DNA of 64,000 nt, taken from Pelagibacteraceae bacterium AG-447-N18 (lineage in GTDB: Bacteria; Pseudomonadota; Alphaproteobacteria; Pelagibacterales; Pelagibacteraceae). The notes under the pieces are model-generated. The model searched no databases. It saw nothing but the letters and a program-made list of their open reading frames with translations, and had not been told where the DNA came from. A program made the translations under genes and the position numbers. Numbering within the stretch: position 1 is the stretch's first letter; each line of letters starts with the position of its first letter. Of this stretch, positions 12,346-23,800 are shown one piece after another. The stretch spans positions 1 to 64,000 of the forward strand of contig QCQE01000003.1 in the NCBI GenBank assembly GCA_003212275.1. Direction: 5' to 3'.

Positions 12346-14751
12346 TTAAGATCGAATTTTAGCGCCAGTCTTATTTTCTACTGCTTCTATAATTGAATTA
12401 TTAATTTTCTCTAAATCCTTATCATTCAAAGTTTTTTCTGATGACTGAATTGTTATGCTGATAGCTATAGACTTTTGGTTATCTGGGATATTTTCACCTT
12501 CATAAACATCAAAAACTTTTATATTACTAATAAGATTTGGATTCACATTAGAAATTACACTTATTAACTCTTGTGCTTCTACATCTTTATTAACTACAAA
12601 TGCAAAATCTCGCTCTGATTTTTGAAAATCCGACACAGAAAACTTCAATTTTTGATCTTTCAATGTTTTTCTTGAAAGTTTTAAATTTTCTAAAAAGATT
12701 TCAAAACCTATTAAATTTTCAGTTTTAATATCAATTTTTTTTAAAATATTGGGATGAATTTCACCAAAATAAGCTACAACTTTATCTTTGCTATGATTTA
12801 AGAAAATTCTACCAGACTTGCCTGGATGATAATAATTGGGTGTTTTGCTATCAATAAAAAAATGATCAGAATCATAACCTGCCTCGCTTAACGTTTGCAC
12901 TACATCTCTTTTTGCATCAAATAGATCAATATTTCTCTCTTTATCAATCCAAGAAAGTCTTGATTTTTTACCGGCTGACAAACCACAAACTACTGTCTTT
13001 TGTTCACCTGGGTTTGAACCCGTAAAAACAGGACCTATCTCAAATATAGATAAATCTTTAAAGCCTCTATCCAAATTTTTACTCATATACATGATTAAAT
13101 TTGAAAATATGGAATTTCTTAAAACTCCCAATTCAGAACTTATAGGGTTTACAATTTTTATCTCTTTATTGGTTTCTCTAAAGTGATCGTTATAACTTTG
13201 GTCTGTAAATGACCATGTTATTGTCTCTAAATAACCCTTTGAAGCAATTGCTCTTTGTAAGAAATGGAATAATCTTTGGGTTTGAGTTAAAGTAGATTTA
13301 GATCTATCTTTAATTGGGTCAATTGTTTTAATTTTATTATAACCACTTATTCTCACCAACTCTTCAATAATATCTATTTGCTGTGAAATATCTGGTCTCC
13401 AAGAAGGAACTATCAATTTTAAAAATTTTTTTTCTTTTTTGATTACAAAACCAAGATCAATCAAAATTCTTTGGATTTCATTTTCAGAAATTTTAAATCC
13501 AACTATATTTTCAAAAGAATTAACATCAAAGTTTATGGTTTTGGTTTTATAAGACTCAATTTTTTGTATATCGATTTTACTAACTTCTCCACCACAAATT
13601 TCTTGAATTAGTGATGCTGCTTTCTTTAAACCAGTTTCGATGGATAATGGGTCAATTCCTCTTTCAAATCTAAATTTTGCATCTGTATCTAAATTCAATT
13701 TTTTTGCCGTATTTCTAATTGATCTTGGATCAAAATAAGCAGACTCTAATAATATATTTTTAGTATCAAATTCTGTACCTGATCTTGTGCCCCCAATAAT
13801 TCCACCTAATCCTAAAACTCCTTTGTTGTCAGTAATAACACACATACCTTTTTCTAACTTATAAATCCTATTGTCCAGTGCTGTAAATTCTTCTCCAGAT
13901 TTTGAGTTTCTTACGATTATCCCTTTTTCAATTTTGTCAGCATCATATGCGTGTAATGGTCGATTAATATCTAGCATTACATAATTTGTTATATCAACAA
14001 TAGCTGAAATAGGTTTTTGACCAACTGAAATTAATTTATCTTTGAGCCATTGAGGACTCTCGGTATTTTTTACATTTTTAATTAAACAACTTCCAAAAAC
14101 ACTACACCCTTGTCCTTTCTCCTTATTAATCTTTACTTTTAAAGTTTGTTTTGTTTTTAATTTAATTTTTTTTTCTTTAGATGCTATTAACCTTCCAAAA
14201 CCTGAAGCTGCAAGATCTCTAGCTATTCCCTTCACACCAAGACAATCTGGTCGATTAGGTGTAATAGATAAATCAATAAGATTAGATTTTGATTTTGAAA
14301 AATAACTCTTACCAATATTTTTTTCATATTTTTTAGATAATTCGGTAATACCATCACTCTCATCAGATAAATTTAACTCAGACTCAGAGCAAAGCATTCC
14401 GTAAGAGGTTACACCTCTAATTTTTGCTATTTCTAATTTTGTGTTAGTCTTTGGGATAATTGCACCTGGGGGTGCATATATAGTAATAAGTCCTTCACTC
14501 GCATTGGTGGCACCACACACAACTTTTTTAAGCTCTTTCTCACCGACATTTACGTCACAAACTTTAAGTCGATCTGCGTTTGGATGTTTTTCTGTCTTGA
14601 TAATTTTTGCAACTTTAAATAGTTGATTATCAGATGAAAGACTTTCCACACTTTCTACCTCTAGCCCTATATTGGTAAGTTGTTCTAAAAGATTTTTTTC
14701 TTTCAGATTAGTTTTTAAATGATCTTTTAACCAATCAAATGTGATTTTCAT
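12346..14751 (-). CDS. pheT: Phenylalanine--tRNA ligase beta subunit
   Basis: 801 residues. In order: N-terminal tRNA-binding OB fold ([19 protein letters not shown]), B3/B4 editing region ([38 protein letters not shown]), B5 domain, a catalytic-like core, and the C-terminal FDX-ACB anticodon domain ([20 protein letters not shown]). It forms the alpha2-beta2 PheRS with PheS and charges tRNA-Phe. Its start overlaps the pheS stop by 4 nt. Full length with no sign of decay. Confidence 0.97.
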   Translation of the reverse strand: MKITFDWLKDHLKTNLKEKNLLEQLTNIGLEVESVESLSSDNQLFKVAKIIKTEKHPNADRLKVCDVNVGEKELKKVVCGATNASEGLITIYAPPGAIIPKTNTKLEIAKIRGVTSYGMLCSESELNLSDESDGITELSKKYEKNIGKSYFSKSKSNLIDLSITPNRPDCLGVKGIARDLAASGFGRLIASKEKKIKLKTKQTLKVKINKEKGQGCSVFGSCLIKNVKNTESPQWLKDKLISVGQKPISAIVDITNYVMLDINRPLHAYDADKIEKGIIVRNSKSGEEFTALDNRIYKLEKGMCVITDNKGVLGLGGIIGGTRSGTEFDTKNILLESAYFDPRSIRNTAKKLNLDTDAKFRFERGIDPLSIETGLKKAASLIQEICGGEVSKIDIQKIESYKTKTINFDVNSFENIVGFKISENEIQRILIDLGFVIKKEKKFLKLIVPSWRPDISQQIDIIEELVRISGYNKIKTIDPIKDRSKSTLTQTQRLFHFLQRAIASKGYLETITWSFTDQSYNDHFRETNKEIKIVNPISSELGVLRNSIFSNLIMYMSKNLDRGFKDLSIFEIGPVFTGSNPGEQKTVVCGLSAGKKSRLSWIDKERNIDLFDAKRDVVQTLSEAGYDSDHFFIDSKTPNYYHPGKSGRIFLNHSKDKVVAYFGEIHPNILKKIDIKTENLIGFEIFLENLKLSRKTLKDQKLKFSVSDFQKSERDFAFVVNKDVEAQELISVISNVNPNLISNIKVFDVYEGENIPDNQKSIAISITIQSSEKTLNDKDLEKINNSIIEAVENKTGAKIRS

Positions 14752-15815
14752 CTACTTAAGCCTCTATAGTTCGTAGGTACGTCTAAAGGATCAAATCCAA
14801 AATGGTTTAACCATCTATAATCACAATCAAAAAAAGCTCTAAGATCATTAATTCCATATTTCAACATCGCTAATCTATCAATTCCTATTCCAAACGCATA
14901 ACCTTGAAACTTAGTTGGATCAACCTTAACATTTTTTAAAACATTTGGATGAACCATCCCGCAACCTAGTATTTCTAGCCACTGATCACCTTCCCCTATA
15001 ATAATTTTTCCATCTTTGATTTCATATCCAATATCAACTTCGGCAGATGGTTCTGTGAAAGGAAAATGACTTGGCCTAAATCTCATCTTTATTTTTTTAA
15101 CTTCAAAAAATTCTTTGATAAAATAATTCAAACAACCTTTTAGGTGACCCATATTTATATTTTTGTCTATATGAAGACCTTCAACTTGGTGAAACATTGG
15201 TGAATGTGTTTGGTCACTATCCGATCTGTATGTTCTGCCAGGTGCAATTATTTTAAAAGGTGGTTTGTCTTTTAGCATTGTTCTAATTTGAACAGGAGAC
15301 GTATGAGTACGTAACAATCTTTCTTTTTTTTCATCAAGATAAAATGTATCATGCATATCTCTTGCTGGATGATTGTCTGGAGTATTTAAAGCAGTAAAAT
15401 TGTTGTATTCATTTTCAACATCTGGTCCTTCCTCTACACTAAAGCCTATTTCAGAAAATATAGAAGATATTTCATCAATTGTTTGTGATACAGGATGGAT
15501 TTTACCCCTTACAAATGATCGCTCTGGTAAAGTAACATCAACTTTTTCTTTTTCCAATTTTTCATTAATATTTGCTTTTTCTATTTCGTTTATTTTTAAA
15601 TTTATATGATCATGAAGTTCATCTTTAATTATATTCAAATCAGATGCGAATTTTTTTCTTTCTGAGACATCAATAGTACCTATTTTTTTAAATTGAGATG
15701 AGACCAACCCATTTTTACCAAATAGATCAGATTTAATTTGATTAAGTTCTGCTAGATCTAATTTACCTTTTAATTTTGATATAAATTCATCTCTTATTTT
15801 TTTTAGATCAGACAT
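14748..15815 (-). CDS. pheS: Phenylalanine--tRNA ligase alpha subunit
   Basis: 355 residues. A coiled-coil N-terminal region (about 1-95) is followed by the class II aminoacyl-tRNA synthetase core with motif 1 around [19 protein letters not shown], motif 2 ([18 protein letters not shown]) and motif 3 ([17 protein letters not shown]). The substrate-pocket segment [16 protein letters not shown] is also present. It is the catalytic subunit of PheRS. It lies 43 bp after rplT and overlaps pheT by 4 nt, as in the common rpmI-rplT-pheS-pheT order. Confidence 0.97.
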   Translation of the reverse strand: MSDLKKIRDEFISKLKGKLDLAELNQIKSDLFGKNGLVSSQFKKIGTIDVSERKKFASDLNIIKDELHDHINLKINEIEKANINEKLEKEKVDVTLPERSFVRGKIHPVSQTIDEISSIFSEIGFSVEEGPDVENEYNNFTALNTPDNHPARDMHDTFYLDEKKERLLRTHTSPVQIRTMLKDKPPFKIIAPGRTYRSDSDQTHSPMFHQVEGLHIDKNINMGHLKGCLNYFIKEFFEVKKIKMRFRPSHFPFTEPSAEVDIGYEIKDGKIIIGEGDQWLEILGCGMVHPNVLKNVKVDPTKFQGYAFGIGIDRLAMLKYGINDLRAFFDCDYRWLNHFGFDPLDVPTNYRGLSR

Positions 15816-15858
15816 TTTTACAGATTATTTCTTCAGCGAAATAAAACAATAGTGAAGA

Positions 15859-16215
15859 TTAATTTAAAGCAGATTGTGCTTTTTGAACAATAGTTTTAAA
15901 GGCTTCTGGGCTATCATAGGCTATCTCAGCTAAAATTTTTCTATCAATTTTAATTCCACATTTATTTAAACCATAAATAAACTTAGAATATGTCAAACCT
16001 TCAGCTCTTACACCCGCATTGATTCTTTGTATCCACAATGATTTGAAATCTCTTTTCTTATTTCTTCGATCTCTGTATGCATATTGCATAGCTTTTTCCA
16101 TAGCTTGCTTTGCAACTCTAATAGTATTCTTTCTTCTTCCCCACTGACCTTTTACAGCTTTTAAAACTTTTTTATGTTTAGCTCTACTTGTTACACCTCT
16201 TTTAACTCTTGCCAT
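15859..16215 (-). CDS. rplT: 50S ribosomal protein L20
   Basis: 118 residues, the normal size. [18 protein letters not shown] at the N-terminus is the basic L20 tail, and [20 protein letters not shown] is the family signature. L20 nucleates 23S rRNA folding and in E. coli represses its own operon by binding the rpmI leader. It lies 1 bp downstream of rpmI. Confidence 0.98.
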   Translation of the reverse strand: MARVKRGVTSRAKHKKVLKAVKGQWGRRKNTIRVAKQAMEKAMQYAYRDRRNKKRDFKSLWIQRINAGVRAEGLTYSKFIYGLNKCGIKIDRKILAEIAYDSPEAFKTIVQKAQSALN

Positions 16216-16216
16216 T

Positions 16217-16423
16217 TTAACCCCTTAAGCTGTAAGGCATATACGATTTAACAATTTTACCATCTTGTTTTGACATCGCAGTAGTGCCCCTAAGTTTTCT
16301 TATTTGAGAATTAGTTCTTTTTATCATGCCGTGCCTCTTTCCAGCTTGGGCCATCATAACTTTTCCTCTAGCCGAAATTTTAAATCTTTTTTTTGCTGAG
16401 CTTTTTGTTTTTAATTTTGGCAT
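16217..16423 (-). CDS. rpmI: 50S ribosomal protein L35
   Basis: 68 residues starting [20 protein letters not shown], the L35 signature. It is placed between infC and rplT as in most bacteria. The 53-bp gap to infC holds a predicted hairpin (see 16433-16466) that could influence its translation. No strong Shine-Dalgarno was seen in front of the ATG. Confidence 0.97.
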   Translation of the reverse strand: MPKLKTKSSAKKRFKISARGKVMMAQAGKRHGMIKRTNSQIRKLRGTTAMSKQDGKIVKSYMPYSLRG

Positions 16424-16432
16424 AATTGAACG

Positions 16433-16466
16433 AGGTTATACAAAGAATGTAGAAAATTTACAACCT
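16433..16466 (-). promoter_or_regulatory. Possible hairpin in rpmI leader
   Basis: Read on the minus strand, AGGTTGTA (16466-16459) can pair with TATAACCT (16440-16433), 8 bp including one G-T, around an 18-nt loop. It ends about 9 nt before the rpmI start. E. coli and Bacillus both place L20 or IF3 control RNA structures near here, so an autoregulatory element is possible, but this hairpin is short and A+T-rich and could be chance. Confidence 0.25.
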
Positions 16467-16476
16467 ATATTAAAGC

Positions 16477-17022
16477 CTATAAAGGTTGAATTACCATAAT
16501 CATTTGCTTCCCATCAAACTTGGGGTGCGATTCGACTTTACCAATATCTTTCATATCCTCTTTAATTTTGGCCATCAATTCATTTCCTAAATGAGAGTGT
16601 TGAAGTTCACGTCCTTTAAATCTGATGGTGAACTTTACCTTATCACCTTTGGCAATAAATTTTTTAGCATTTTTTACTTTAAACTCATAATCATGCGTTT
16701 CAGTTACTGGTCTCATTTTAATTTCTTTTAAAGCAATTATTTTTTGTTTCTTTTTTGCAAGGTTTGCTTTTTTTTGTGCATCATATTTATATTTTCCCAT
16801 GTCCATAATTTTACAAACTGGGGGATTGGCATTTGGGGCAATTTCAATTAAATCCAAATCTTGATTTTTTGCCATTGATATTGCCTCATTAGTATTTAAA
16901 ACACCTAAATTTTCTCCATCGCTAGCGATAACTTGGACCTCTGGTGAGGAAATTCTATTATTTGATCGAGGTCCACGATCCTTAGTTCTTCTTTGAAAAT
17001 AGTTTTGCTTAAAATCTGCCAC
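16477..17022 (-). CDS. infC: Translation initiation factor IF-3
   Basis: 181 residues. The N-domain has ISSPEVQVIASDGENLGVLNTNEA and LDLIEIAPNANPPVCKIMDMGKYKYDAQKK, the IF3 signature. The C-domain holds the 30S-binding surface (IRFKGRELQHSHLG). IF3 checks start codons on the 30S subunit. The start is GTG at 17022-17020, directly after the thrS TAA. E. coli infC uses the very rare AUU for autoregulation; here the start is a normal near-cognate codon. It shares the thrS transcript. Confidence 0.97.
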   Translation of the reverse strand: MADFKQNYFQRRTKDRGPRSNNRISSPEVQVIASDGENLGVLNTNEAISMAKNQDLDLIEIAPNANPPVCKIMDMGKYKYDAQKKANLAKKKQKIIALKEIKMRPVTETHDYEFKVKNAKKFIAKGDKVKFTIRFKGRELQHSHLGNELMAKIKEDMKDIGKVESHPKFDGKQMIMVIQPL

Positions 17023-18945
17023 TTAAATATTTGAAGGTGCTTTATTTAAAGCAGAAAATTTTTTTAGAAATGAGTTTAGTTCCATATTTTCTTGTTTATT
17101 TGAATCCAATCTTCTAATGGTTACTGAGTTACTGTCAACTTCTTTTTTACCACAAATTATTAAAAGAGGTATTTTTGCTAATGAATGATCTCTTATTTTA
17201 TAATTTAAATTATGATTTTTTAAATCAACCATTGATGTAATACCAGCTTCTCTTATCTTATTAGAAACTTTTTTTGCATATTCTTCGAAGTCTTCGGAAA
17301 TAGGTATAACAACTGTTTGTAATGGAGATATCCAAAATGGAAATTTTCCAGCATAATTTTCAATCAGAATACCTATAAATCTCTCAAGTGATCCAAATAA
17401 TGCACGATGTAACATGACAGGAACTTTCTTAGTACCATCTTTATCTACATATGATGCATCCAATCTACCTGGTAAATTTAAATCAACTTGAACTGTTCCA
17501 CATTGCCAATCTCTTCCTATTGCATCTCTTAAAACAAATTCTATTTTTGGACCGTAAAATGCTCCCTCACCTTTATTTATACTATACTCAAGTTTAGAAG
17601 CTTTCACTGCCTTTAACAAAGATGCTTCAGCCTTGTCCCAAATCTTATCCTCACCAACTCTTACCTCTGGCCTATCAGCATATTTAAGAATTACATTTTC
17701 GAAACCTAGATCTTTATAAATTTCTAATATCAAATTTGTAACATTTAAACATTCACTTGTGATTTGATCTTCGGAACAAAAAATATGAGCATCATCTTGA
17801 GTGAATGCTCTTACTCTTAATAACCCATGTAAAGCACCAGATGGTTCATATCTATGAACTTTTCCAAACTCAGTAATTCTTAGAGGTAAATCTCGATAAC
17901 TTTTAAGACCTTGATTAAAAACTTGTATGTGTCCAGGGCAATTCATTGGTTTAATTGCAAAAACTTTTTCATCAGGAGTTTCTGAGGTATACATATTTTC
18001 CCCATATTTTTCCCAATGACCTGATTTTTCCCATAATAATCTGTCTAATACCTCTGGTGTGTTCACCTCTTTGTATCCGGCTAGGTCCTGTTTAGCTCTC
18101 ATGTAATTAATTAATTTTTGAAATAACGTCCAACCTTTCTCATGCCAAAAAACAGAACCCGGACTTTCTTCTCTAAAATGAAACAAATCCATTTCTTTGC
18201 CCAATTTACGATGATCTCTTTTTTCTGCCTCTTCAATTCTTTTTAAATAATCGTCTAAATCTTTCTGGGAGGCCCAACTTGTTCCGTAGATCCTTTGAAG
18301 CATTTCATTTTTTGAGTCACCTCGCCAATATGCGCCTGAAACTTTTGTAAGTTTAAAGGCTTTGCCAATTTTACTAGATGATACTAAATGAGGTCCTCTA
18401 CATAAATCATACCAAGTATCACCATGATGATAGACTGAAAGTTCTTCAGTTTCCGGAATACTTTCAATAATTTCTGCCTTATATTTTTCTCCAATTTTTT
18501 TAAAATGCTTAATTGCTTTATCTCTTTCCCATACCTCTCGTCTTGTTTTTAAATCTTTGTCAATTATTTCTGACATCCTTTCTTCAATTTTTTTGAGATC
18601 GTCATTTGTAAATGGCTCCTTTCTGGCAAAGTCATAATAGAATCCATTTTCTATAACTGGTCCGATAGTAACTTGGGTGCCTGGATACAATTCTTGAACT
18701 GCCATAGCCATTATATGTGCAGCGTCATGTCTAATAACTTCTAAACCCTCTGGGTCTTTTGCTGTAAAAATTTTAACGGAACAATCTTTATCAATCGAAA
18801 AATATAAATCTTTTAATTCTCCATTCACACTCATTATCAAGGCTTGTTTTGCTAATGATTTGCTAATTTTTTCAGCAATCTCTAGGCCTGTCACTTTTTT
18901 TGGAAAATCTAAATTGTTTCCGTCTGGTAAAGTAATTATGGGCAT
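17023..18945 (-). CDS. thrS: Threonine--tRNA ligase
   Basis: 640 residues, full length. An N-terminal TGS domain (to about residue 62) is followed by the editing domain (HDAAHIMAMAVQELYPG with the HxxxH zinc-like motif), the class II core (KPMNCPGHIQVFNQGLKSYRDLPLR), and the C-terminal anticodon-binding domain. It charges tRNA-Thr. It sits flush between the GT4 gene upstream (start at 18945, GT4 stop at 18946) and infC downstream, so all three are co-translated. Confidence 0.98.
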   Translation of the reverse strand: MPIITLPDGNNLDFPKKVTGLEIAEKISKSLAKQALIMSVNGELKDLYFSIDKDCSVKIFTAKDPEGLEVIRHDAAHIMAMAVQELYPGTQVTIGPVIENGFYYDFARKEPFTNDDLKKIEERMSEIIDKDLKTRREVWERDKAIKHFKKIGEKYKAEIIESIPETEELSVYHHGDTWYDLCRGPHLVSSSKIGKAFKLTKVSGAYWRGDSKNEMLQRIYGTSWASQKDLDDYLKRIEEAEKRDHRKLGKEMDLFHFREESPGSVFWHEKGWTLFQKLINYMRAKQDLAGYKEVNTPEVLDRLLWEKSGHWEKYGENMYTSETPDEKVFAIKPMNCPGHIQVFNQGLKSYRDLPLRITEFGKVHRYEPSGALHGLLRVRAFTQDDAHIFCSEDQITSECLNVTNLILEIYKDLGFENVILKYADRPEVRVGEDKIWDKAEASLLKAVKASKLEYSINKGEGAFYGPKIEFVLRDAIGRDWQCGTVQVDLNLPGRLDASYVDKDGTKKVPVMLHRALFGSLERFIGILIENYAGKFPFWISPLQTVVIPISEDFEEYAKKVSNKIREAGITSMVDLKNHNLNYKIRDHSLAKIPLLIICGKKEVDSNSVTIRRLDSNKQENMELNSFLKKFSALNKAPSNI

Positions 18946-20100
18946 TTAATTTAGTAATCTCTTATACTCTGAATAAGTAGAAAAACACATTTTTTCAACA
19001 TTAAATTTTTTTATAATATTTTTTCTTCCCTCCTTACCCATTAATTTTAAGGAAGTTTCATCCATTGTCATTGCTTGAATGATTTTTTTACTCAAGGAGC
19101 CTGCGTCACCAGATTCAAATAATAACCCAGTTTTTTGATCTAAAATTGTCTCATTTGATCCTCCAATATTACTAGCAATAATTATTTTTTCCATAGATTG
19201 TGCCTCTACTGCAACTCTTCCAAAAGCTTCAGGTTCAATCGATGCTGAAACTATAATATCAGAAACCTTATAAGCTAAAGCCATATCCTTACAATGGTCT
19301 ATGAATTTAAATTGATTGGTCAGATTATACTTTTCAGTTAATTTGATAAGTTTTTCTTTATAAGAATCTCTTCCCTGATCACTGCCTAATATTACAACAT
19401 GAAATGCTTCGTATCCTAATTCAATTTTAACTAAATTTATTGCTTCAATAAATAATTCTTGACCTTTCCATGACGTAAGTCGACCTGGCATAAGAATTAT
19501 TTTTTTTTTATCAGTAATATTCCACTCATTTAAAAGTTTTTTTTCATCAGTTTCAATTTTGGTTGTTGGATCAAAATAATCTACATTAATGCCCCTAAAA
19601 ATTACTAAAAATTTTTTTTTAGAATTCAAGAATTCCTGATAATTCTCTTGAATATGTGAAAAGATAAAGTTTGATCCTGCTATTACCAAATCTGACCTTA
19701 CCATTACTGAATTATAAAATTTTTTTAATCTACCTCTAAAATTATAAGTCCCATGAAATGTAGTAACAAACTTTCTTCTAGTTAATTTTGTTGCAAATAA
19801 ACACGACCAAGCTGGTGCTCGACTTCTTGCATGAACAATTGAAATATTAAAAATCAAAATTATTGCTATTAAAATAATTGAATTTATCAAAATCAATAAT
19901 GGATTTTTACTATGGACAGGAAGCCTTATTAATTTAACTTTTTTTTTATCAATAAACTTAGTTAACTCTCCACCACTTGTAACAATGTAAGATTTACAAT
20001 TATTTTCAGGTAAAAAATGTGCAATATCATAGCAACCAGTTTCTGCACCTCCGTAACCTAATTTTGGGATTACTTGCAAAACATTTAAATTAGATGACAT
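18946..20100 (-). CDS. Glycosyltransferase family 4-type protein
   Basis: 384 residues with a GT-B fold. The N-terminal acceptor domain has NVLQVIPKLGYGGAETGCYDIA, and the C-terminal donor domain has KIILMPGRLTSWKGQELFIEA and ASIEPEAFGRVAVEAQSMEKIIIASNIGGSNETI with the family's E-x7-E. A membrane-like hydrophobic segment (PLLILINSIILIAIILIF) is near residue 85. It probably transfers a sugar to LPS or another envelope glycan. It is the first gene of the thrS translation operon; the acceptor is unknown. Confidence 0.88.
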   Translation of the reverse strand: MSSNLNVLQVIPKLGYGGAETGCYDIAHFLPENNCKSYIVTSGGELTKFIDKKKVKLIRLPVHSKNPLLILINSIILIAIILIFNISIVHARSRAPAWSCLFATKLTRRKFVTTFHGTYNFRGRLKKFYNSVMVRSDLVIAGSNFIFSHIQENYQEFLNSKKKFLVIFRGINVDYFDPTTKIETDEKKLLNEWNITDKKKIILMPGRLTSWKGQELFIEAINLVKIELGYEAFHVVILGSDQGRDSYKEKLIKLTEKYNLTNQFKFIDHCKDMALAYKVSDIIVSASIEPEAFGRVAVEAQSMEKIIIASNIGGSNETILDQKTGLLFESGDAGSLSKKIIQAMTMDETSLKLMGKEGRKNIIKKFNVEKMCFSTYSEYKRLLN

Positions 20101-20142
20101 TTAAGATAATTATATAATAATAGACAAAACTAATAAACTTTT

Positions 20143-20889
20143 ATGACAAATTTTAATTACTTAAAAATTTCCACTACCAGAAAAATAAGATATTTGAAAC
20201 TACTTCAAAAAAATGCCACCTACATTGTTTTTTTGCATGGTTTTATGTCAGATTTGGAAGGAAAAAAACCTCAAGCATTTTTGAAATTTGCAAAAAAAAA
20301 TAAATTAGGTTTTCTTGCTTTAGAATATTCAGGTCATGGTAAATCATCAGGAAAATTTATTAATGGTAATATTTCAAAATGGACTAGGGATACTACTTTA
20401 GTAATTCAAAAAGTTGTCAAAAAAAACGATATTATATTTATCGGATCAAGTATGGGGGCTTGGATTTCTTTAAACCAGTTTAGTCTTATCAAAAACAAAA
20501 TTAAAGGTTTTTTAGGAATAGGTTCAGCACCAGAATTTCTTGATAAACTAATGTGGAATAAATTTTCTAATAAAATGAAGATTGAAATCAAAAAAAAAGG
20601 TTTTATAAATTTAAAACATGGTGATTATGAATACCCGATCACTTACCAATTGATTAAAGATGGAAGAAAAAATAAAATTTTAAATAAAAAAATAAATCAA
20701 AATGTAAATGTAACAATGGTTCATGGGAGTAAAGATAAATCTGTACCTGTAATTTACTCAAAAAAAATTTTGAAAATATTTCAATCTAAGAAAAAGAAAT
20801 TAGTAATTGTAAAAAATGGTGATCATAGTTTATCTTCACCAAAATGGCTAAAGATATTGAAAAAAGAGTTAAAATTAATAATTAACTAA
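20143..20889 (+). CDS. Alpha/beta hydrolase resembling ABHD10 thioesterase
   Basis: 248 residues with an alpha/beta hydrolase fold. The oxyanion strand is VFLHGFMSDLEGKKPQAF, the nucleophile elbow GSSMG gives Ser103, acid Asp198 lies in VHGSKDKSVPV, and His228 lies in KNGDHSLSS. LEYSGHGKSSGKFINGNISKW and the overall order resemble mitochondrial ABHD10, a protein depalmitoylase and acyl-glucuronide esterase (from memory). It diverges from the GT4 gene by 42 bp, where ATTATATAAT could be a -10 for either direction. Its 3' end overlaps the convergent gltB by 8 nt. Confidence 0.8.
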   Translation: MTNFNYLKISTTRKIRYLKLLQKNATYIVFLHGFMSDLEGKKPQAFLKFAKKNKLGFLALEYSGHGKSSGKFINGNISKWTRDTTLVIQKVVKKNDIIFIGSSMGAWISLNQFSLIKNKIKGFLGIGSAPEFLDKLMWNKFSNKMKIEIKKKGFINLKHGDYEYPITYQLIKDGRKNKILNKKINQNVNVTMVHGSKDKSVPVIYSKKILKIFQSKKKKLVIVKNGDHSLSSPKWLKILKKELKLIIN

Positions 20890-23800
20890 CTTTTTTTATT
20901 TTTGTTTTTGTAGAGATTGGATTTTTAAGCTTATCTATCATTTCTTTTGGACAAACCTGTACAAAATTCTTTAACTCGTTTTCAAAGTCATCAATTATTC
21001 TTTTTGATAAACTGGACTCTGTTTCATTACTATGTTCGAGTACCAATTCTTTTAAAAATTTTGACCAATACTCAGTTTCAACATTTTGCCATACAACTGA
21101 GTCCGGATTAACTTTTTTTTCAAATTCCTTTGATTTATCGTAAATAAAAGCCATTCCCCCTGTCATGCCGGCTGCAAAATTATCTCCAACATCTCCAAGA
21201 ATTACTGCTGTACCACCGGTCATATATTCACAACCATTAGAATCACAGCCTTCGATAACAGTTATGGCACCAGAATTTCTTACCGCAAATCTATCCCCAG
21301 CTTGACCAGCTGCAAAAAGTTTACCTGACGTTGCCCCATAAAGAACTGTGTTCCCAATAATAGTATTCTCATTGGAAATTAAATTGCTTTCATCAGGTAG
21401 TTTTATTGAAATAGTTGCTCCCGACAAACCTTTCCCAACATAATCATTTGCATCGCCTTTTAAATTAAGTTTAAGTCCTTTTGCTGTAAATGCACCAAAC
21501 GATTGTCCAGCTGAGCCTTTAAAATCTAGAGTTAAAAAATTTTCCTCTAATTTTTCATAACCATATTTTTTATATAAGTGATGTGAAATTCTAGTACCTA
21601 CAGCTCTATTAGTATTTTTAATTAAAAACTCGTTATTTATTTTTTCTGAGTTATCTAAAGCCTTTTCTATTTGAGGCCAAATTTCTTGATCCAGTGTATC
21701 AGGAACTTGATTAATTTCCGATACCTCACAATACCTCTTATTATTGCCAGGGTCTGCTTGGACGAATAATGGATTAAGATCTAAATCATCTAGATTAGGC
21801 GAGGCTTTACTTACCTGCATTAATAAATCAGTTCGACCGATAACCTCATTTAAAGATTTAAAACCAAGTGAAGCTAAAATTTCTCTTACCTCTGTAGCAA
21901 TAAATGTAAATAAATTTACAACTTTATCAGGAGTTCCAGTAAATTTTTCTCTTAATTTTTCATCCTGTGTACATACTCCTACAGGACAAGTATTAGAGTG
22001 ACATTGCCTTACCATGATACAACCCATCGCTACTAGAGCGGTAGTTGCTACACCATATTCCTCTGCACCCATCATAGCTGCGATAACAACATCTCTTCCA
22101 GTTTTAATACCCCCATCAGTTCTTAAAGTAACTTTATGTCTTAGATTATTTAATGTTAAAACCTGGTTAGCCTCAGTTAGCCCCATTTCCCAAGGTATAC
22201 CTACGTATTTTACACTTGTTTGAGGTGTAGCCCCGGTTCCTCCATTATGTCCTGAAATTAAAATTATATCAGCTTTTGCTTTTGCAACACCAGCTGCAAT
22301 AGTACCAACACCAGAAGATGCAACTAATTTCACTCCAATTCTTGCCTTAGGATTGATTTGTTTTAAATCATAAATAAGCTGAGCTAAATCCTCAATTGAA
22401 TAAATATCATGATGCGGAGGTGGGGAAATTAGTGTTACACCTGGTGTTGAATGTCTTAGCTTGGCAATCTCATCTGTTACTTTAAATCCTGGTAATTGGC
22501 CACCTTCGCCAGGTTTTGCACCTTGAGCAATTTTAATCTCAATTTCATTACAATTATTTAAATAATTAACTGTTACACCAAATCTTGCTGACGCAATTTG
22601 TTTTACTCTCGAATTTGCACTATCACCAGAGTCCATGATCTTAAATCTATTTGCATCTTCACCACCTTCTCCACTACAGGATGCACCTTTAATTCTATTC
22701 ATCCCAATAGCTAATGTTTCATGTGCCTCCTTGGATAATGCTCCGTGAGACATACTTCCACTACCAAATCTTTTTAATATTTTTTCTATTGGTTCTACCT
22801 CAGAAATTTGAATAGATGGTCCTAATTTTTTTTTTCTAAAATCTATCAAATCCCTTAAGTTAATTGGTGGCAAGTTATATATTCCCTCAGCATATTTTTT
22901 ATAAGCTGTATACGAGTTTGATCCTACAGCACTTTGTAATAAGTGGATTAATCTGCCCTGATATTGGTGTGTTTCTCCATTTTTTCTGTATCTATAAATC
23001 CCACCAATAGGTAAAACTGTATCGGTGCTTTCAAATGCCTCTTTATGTATTGCACGTATTTTTTTTTCGATTCCTGACAATCCAATACCAGAAATTTTTG
23101 AAGTCACTCCTGGAAAATAATCATCAACTATTGATCTGCTTAGACCAACAGTTTCAAAATTACATCCGCCTCGATACGAACTTAAAACAGATATACCCAT
23201 TTTTGACATGATCTTTAATAATCCTGCATTCACTGATTTGATATATCTTTCAACACATTCATCAAAACTATACTGGCCAAATAACTTTTTCTCATGCCTT
23301 TGGTATAAACTATCAAAAGCTATATATGGATTAACTGTTGTTGCTCCAACACCTATTAATGTTGCAAAAGAATGAGTGTCCAAAGCTTCGCCAGATTGAA
23401 CGTTAATTGAAACATACCCTCTTAATTTTTTATCAATTAAAAAAGTATTAATCGCACCAACGCATAACAACATTGGCATAGGCATCCTTGTATCTGAAAT
23501 AGCTTTGTCGCTTAAAACTAATTGTGTTACACCCTGTCTAACGGCAATTTCCGACTCTTTTTGGATCCTTTTAATAGAGTCAAATAAACTTTGATCATTT
23601 GAGAAAGTACAATCTATAGAGACAGAGTTTTTTCCAAAAAAATTAATAAATTTGTTAAATTGCGAATTCGATAATATCGGACTATTTAAAACATAAATAT
23701 TTTCTTTAGTTAAAGTATCAAAATCTAAAATATTCCCAAGATTACCAAATCTAGTTTTCAAACTCATAACTTTATTTTCTCTTAAAGAGTCAATCGGTGG

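Noticed and set aside
22014-22223. Several 60-97 codon frames antisense to gltB and gltD (also 21744-22001, 23853-24371, 25433-26101)
   Set aside because: They lie fully inside conserved genes on the other strand and have no family features or Shine-Dalgarno.
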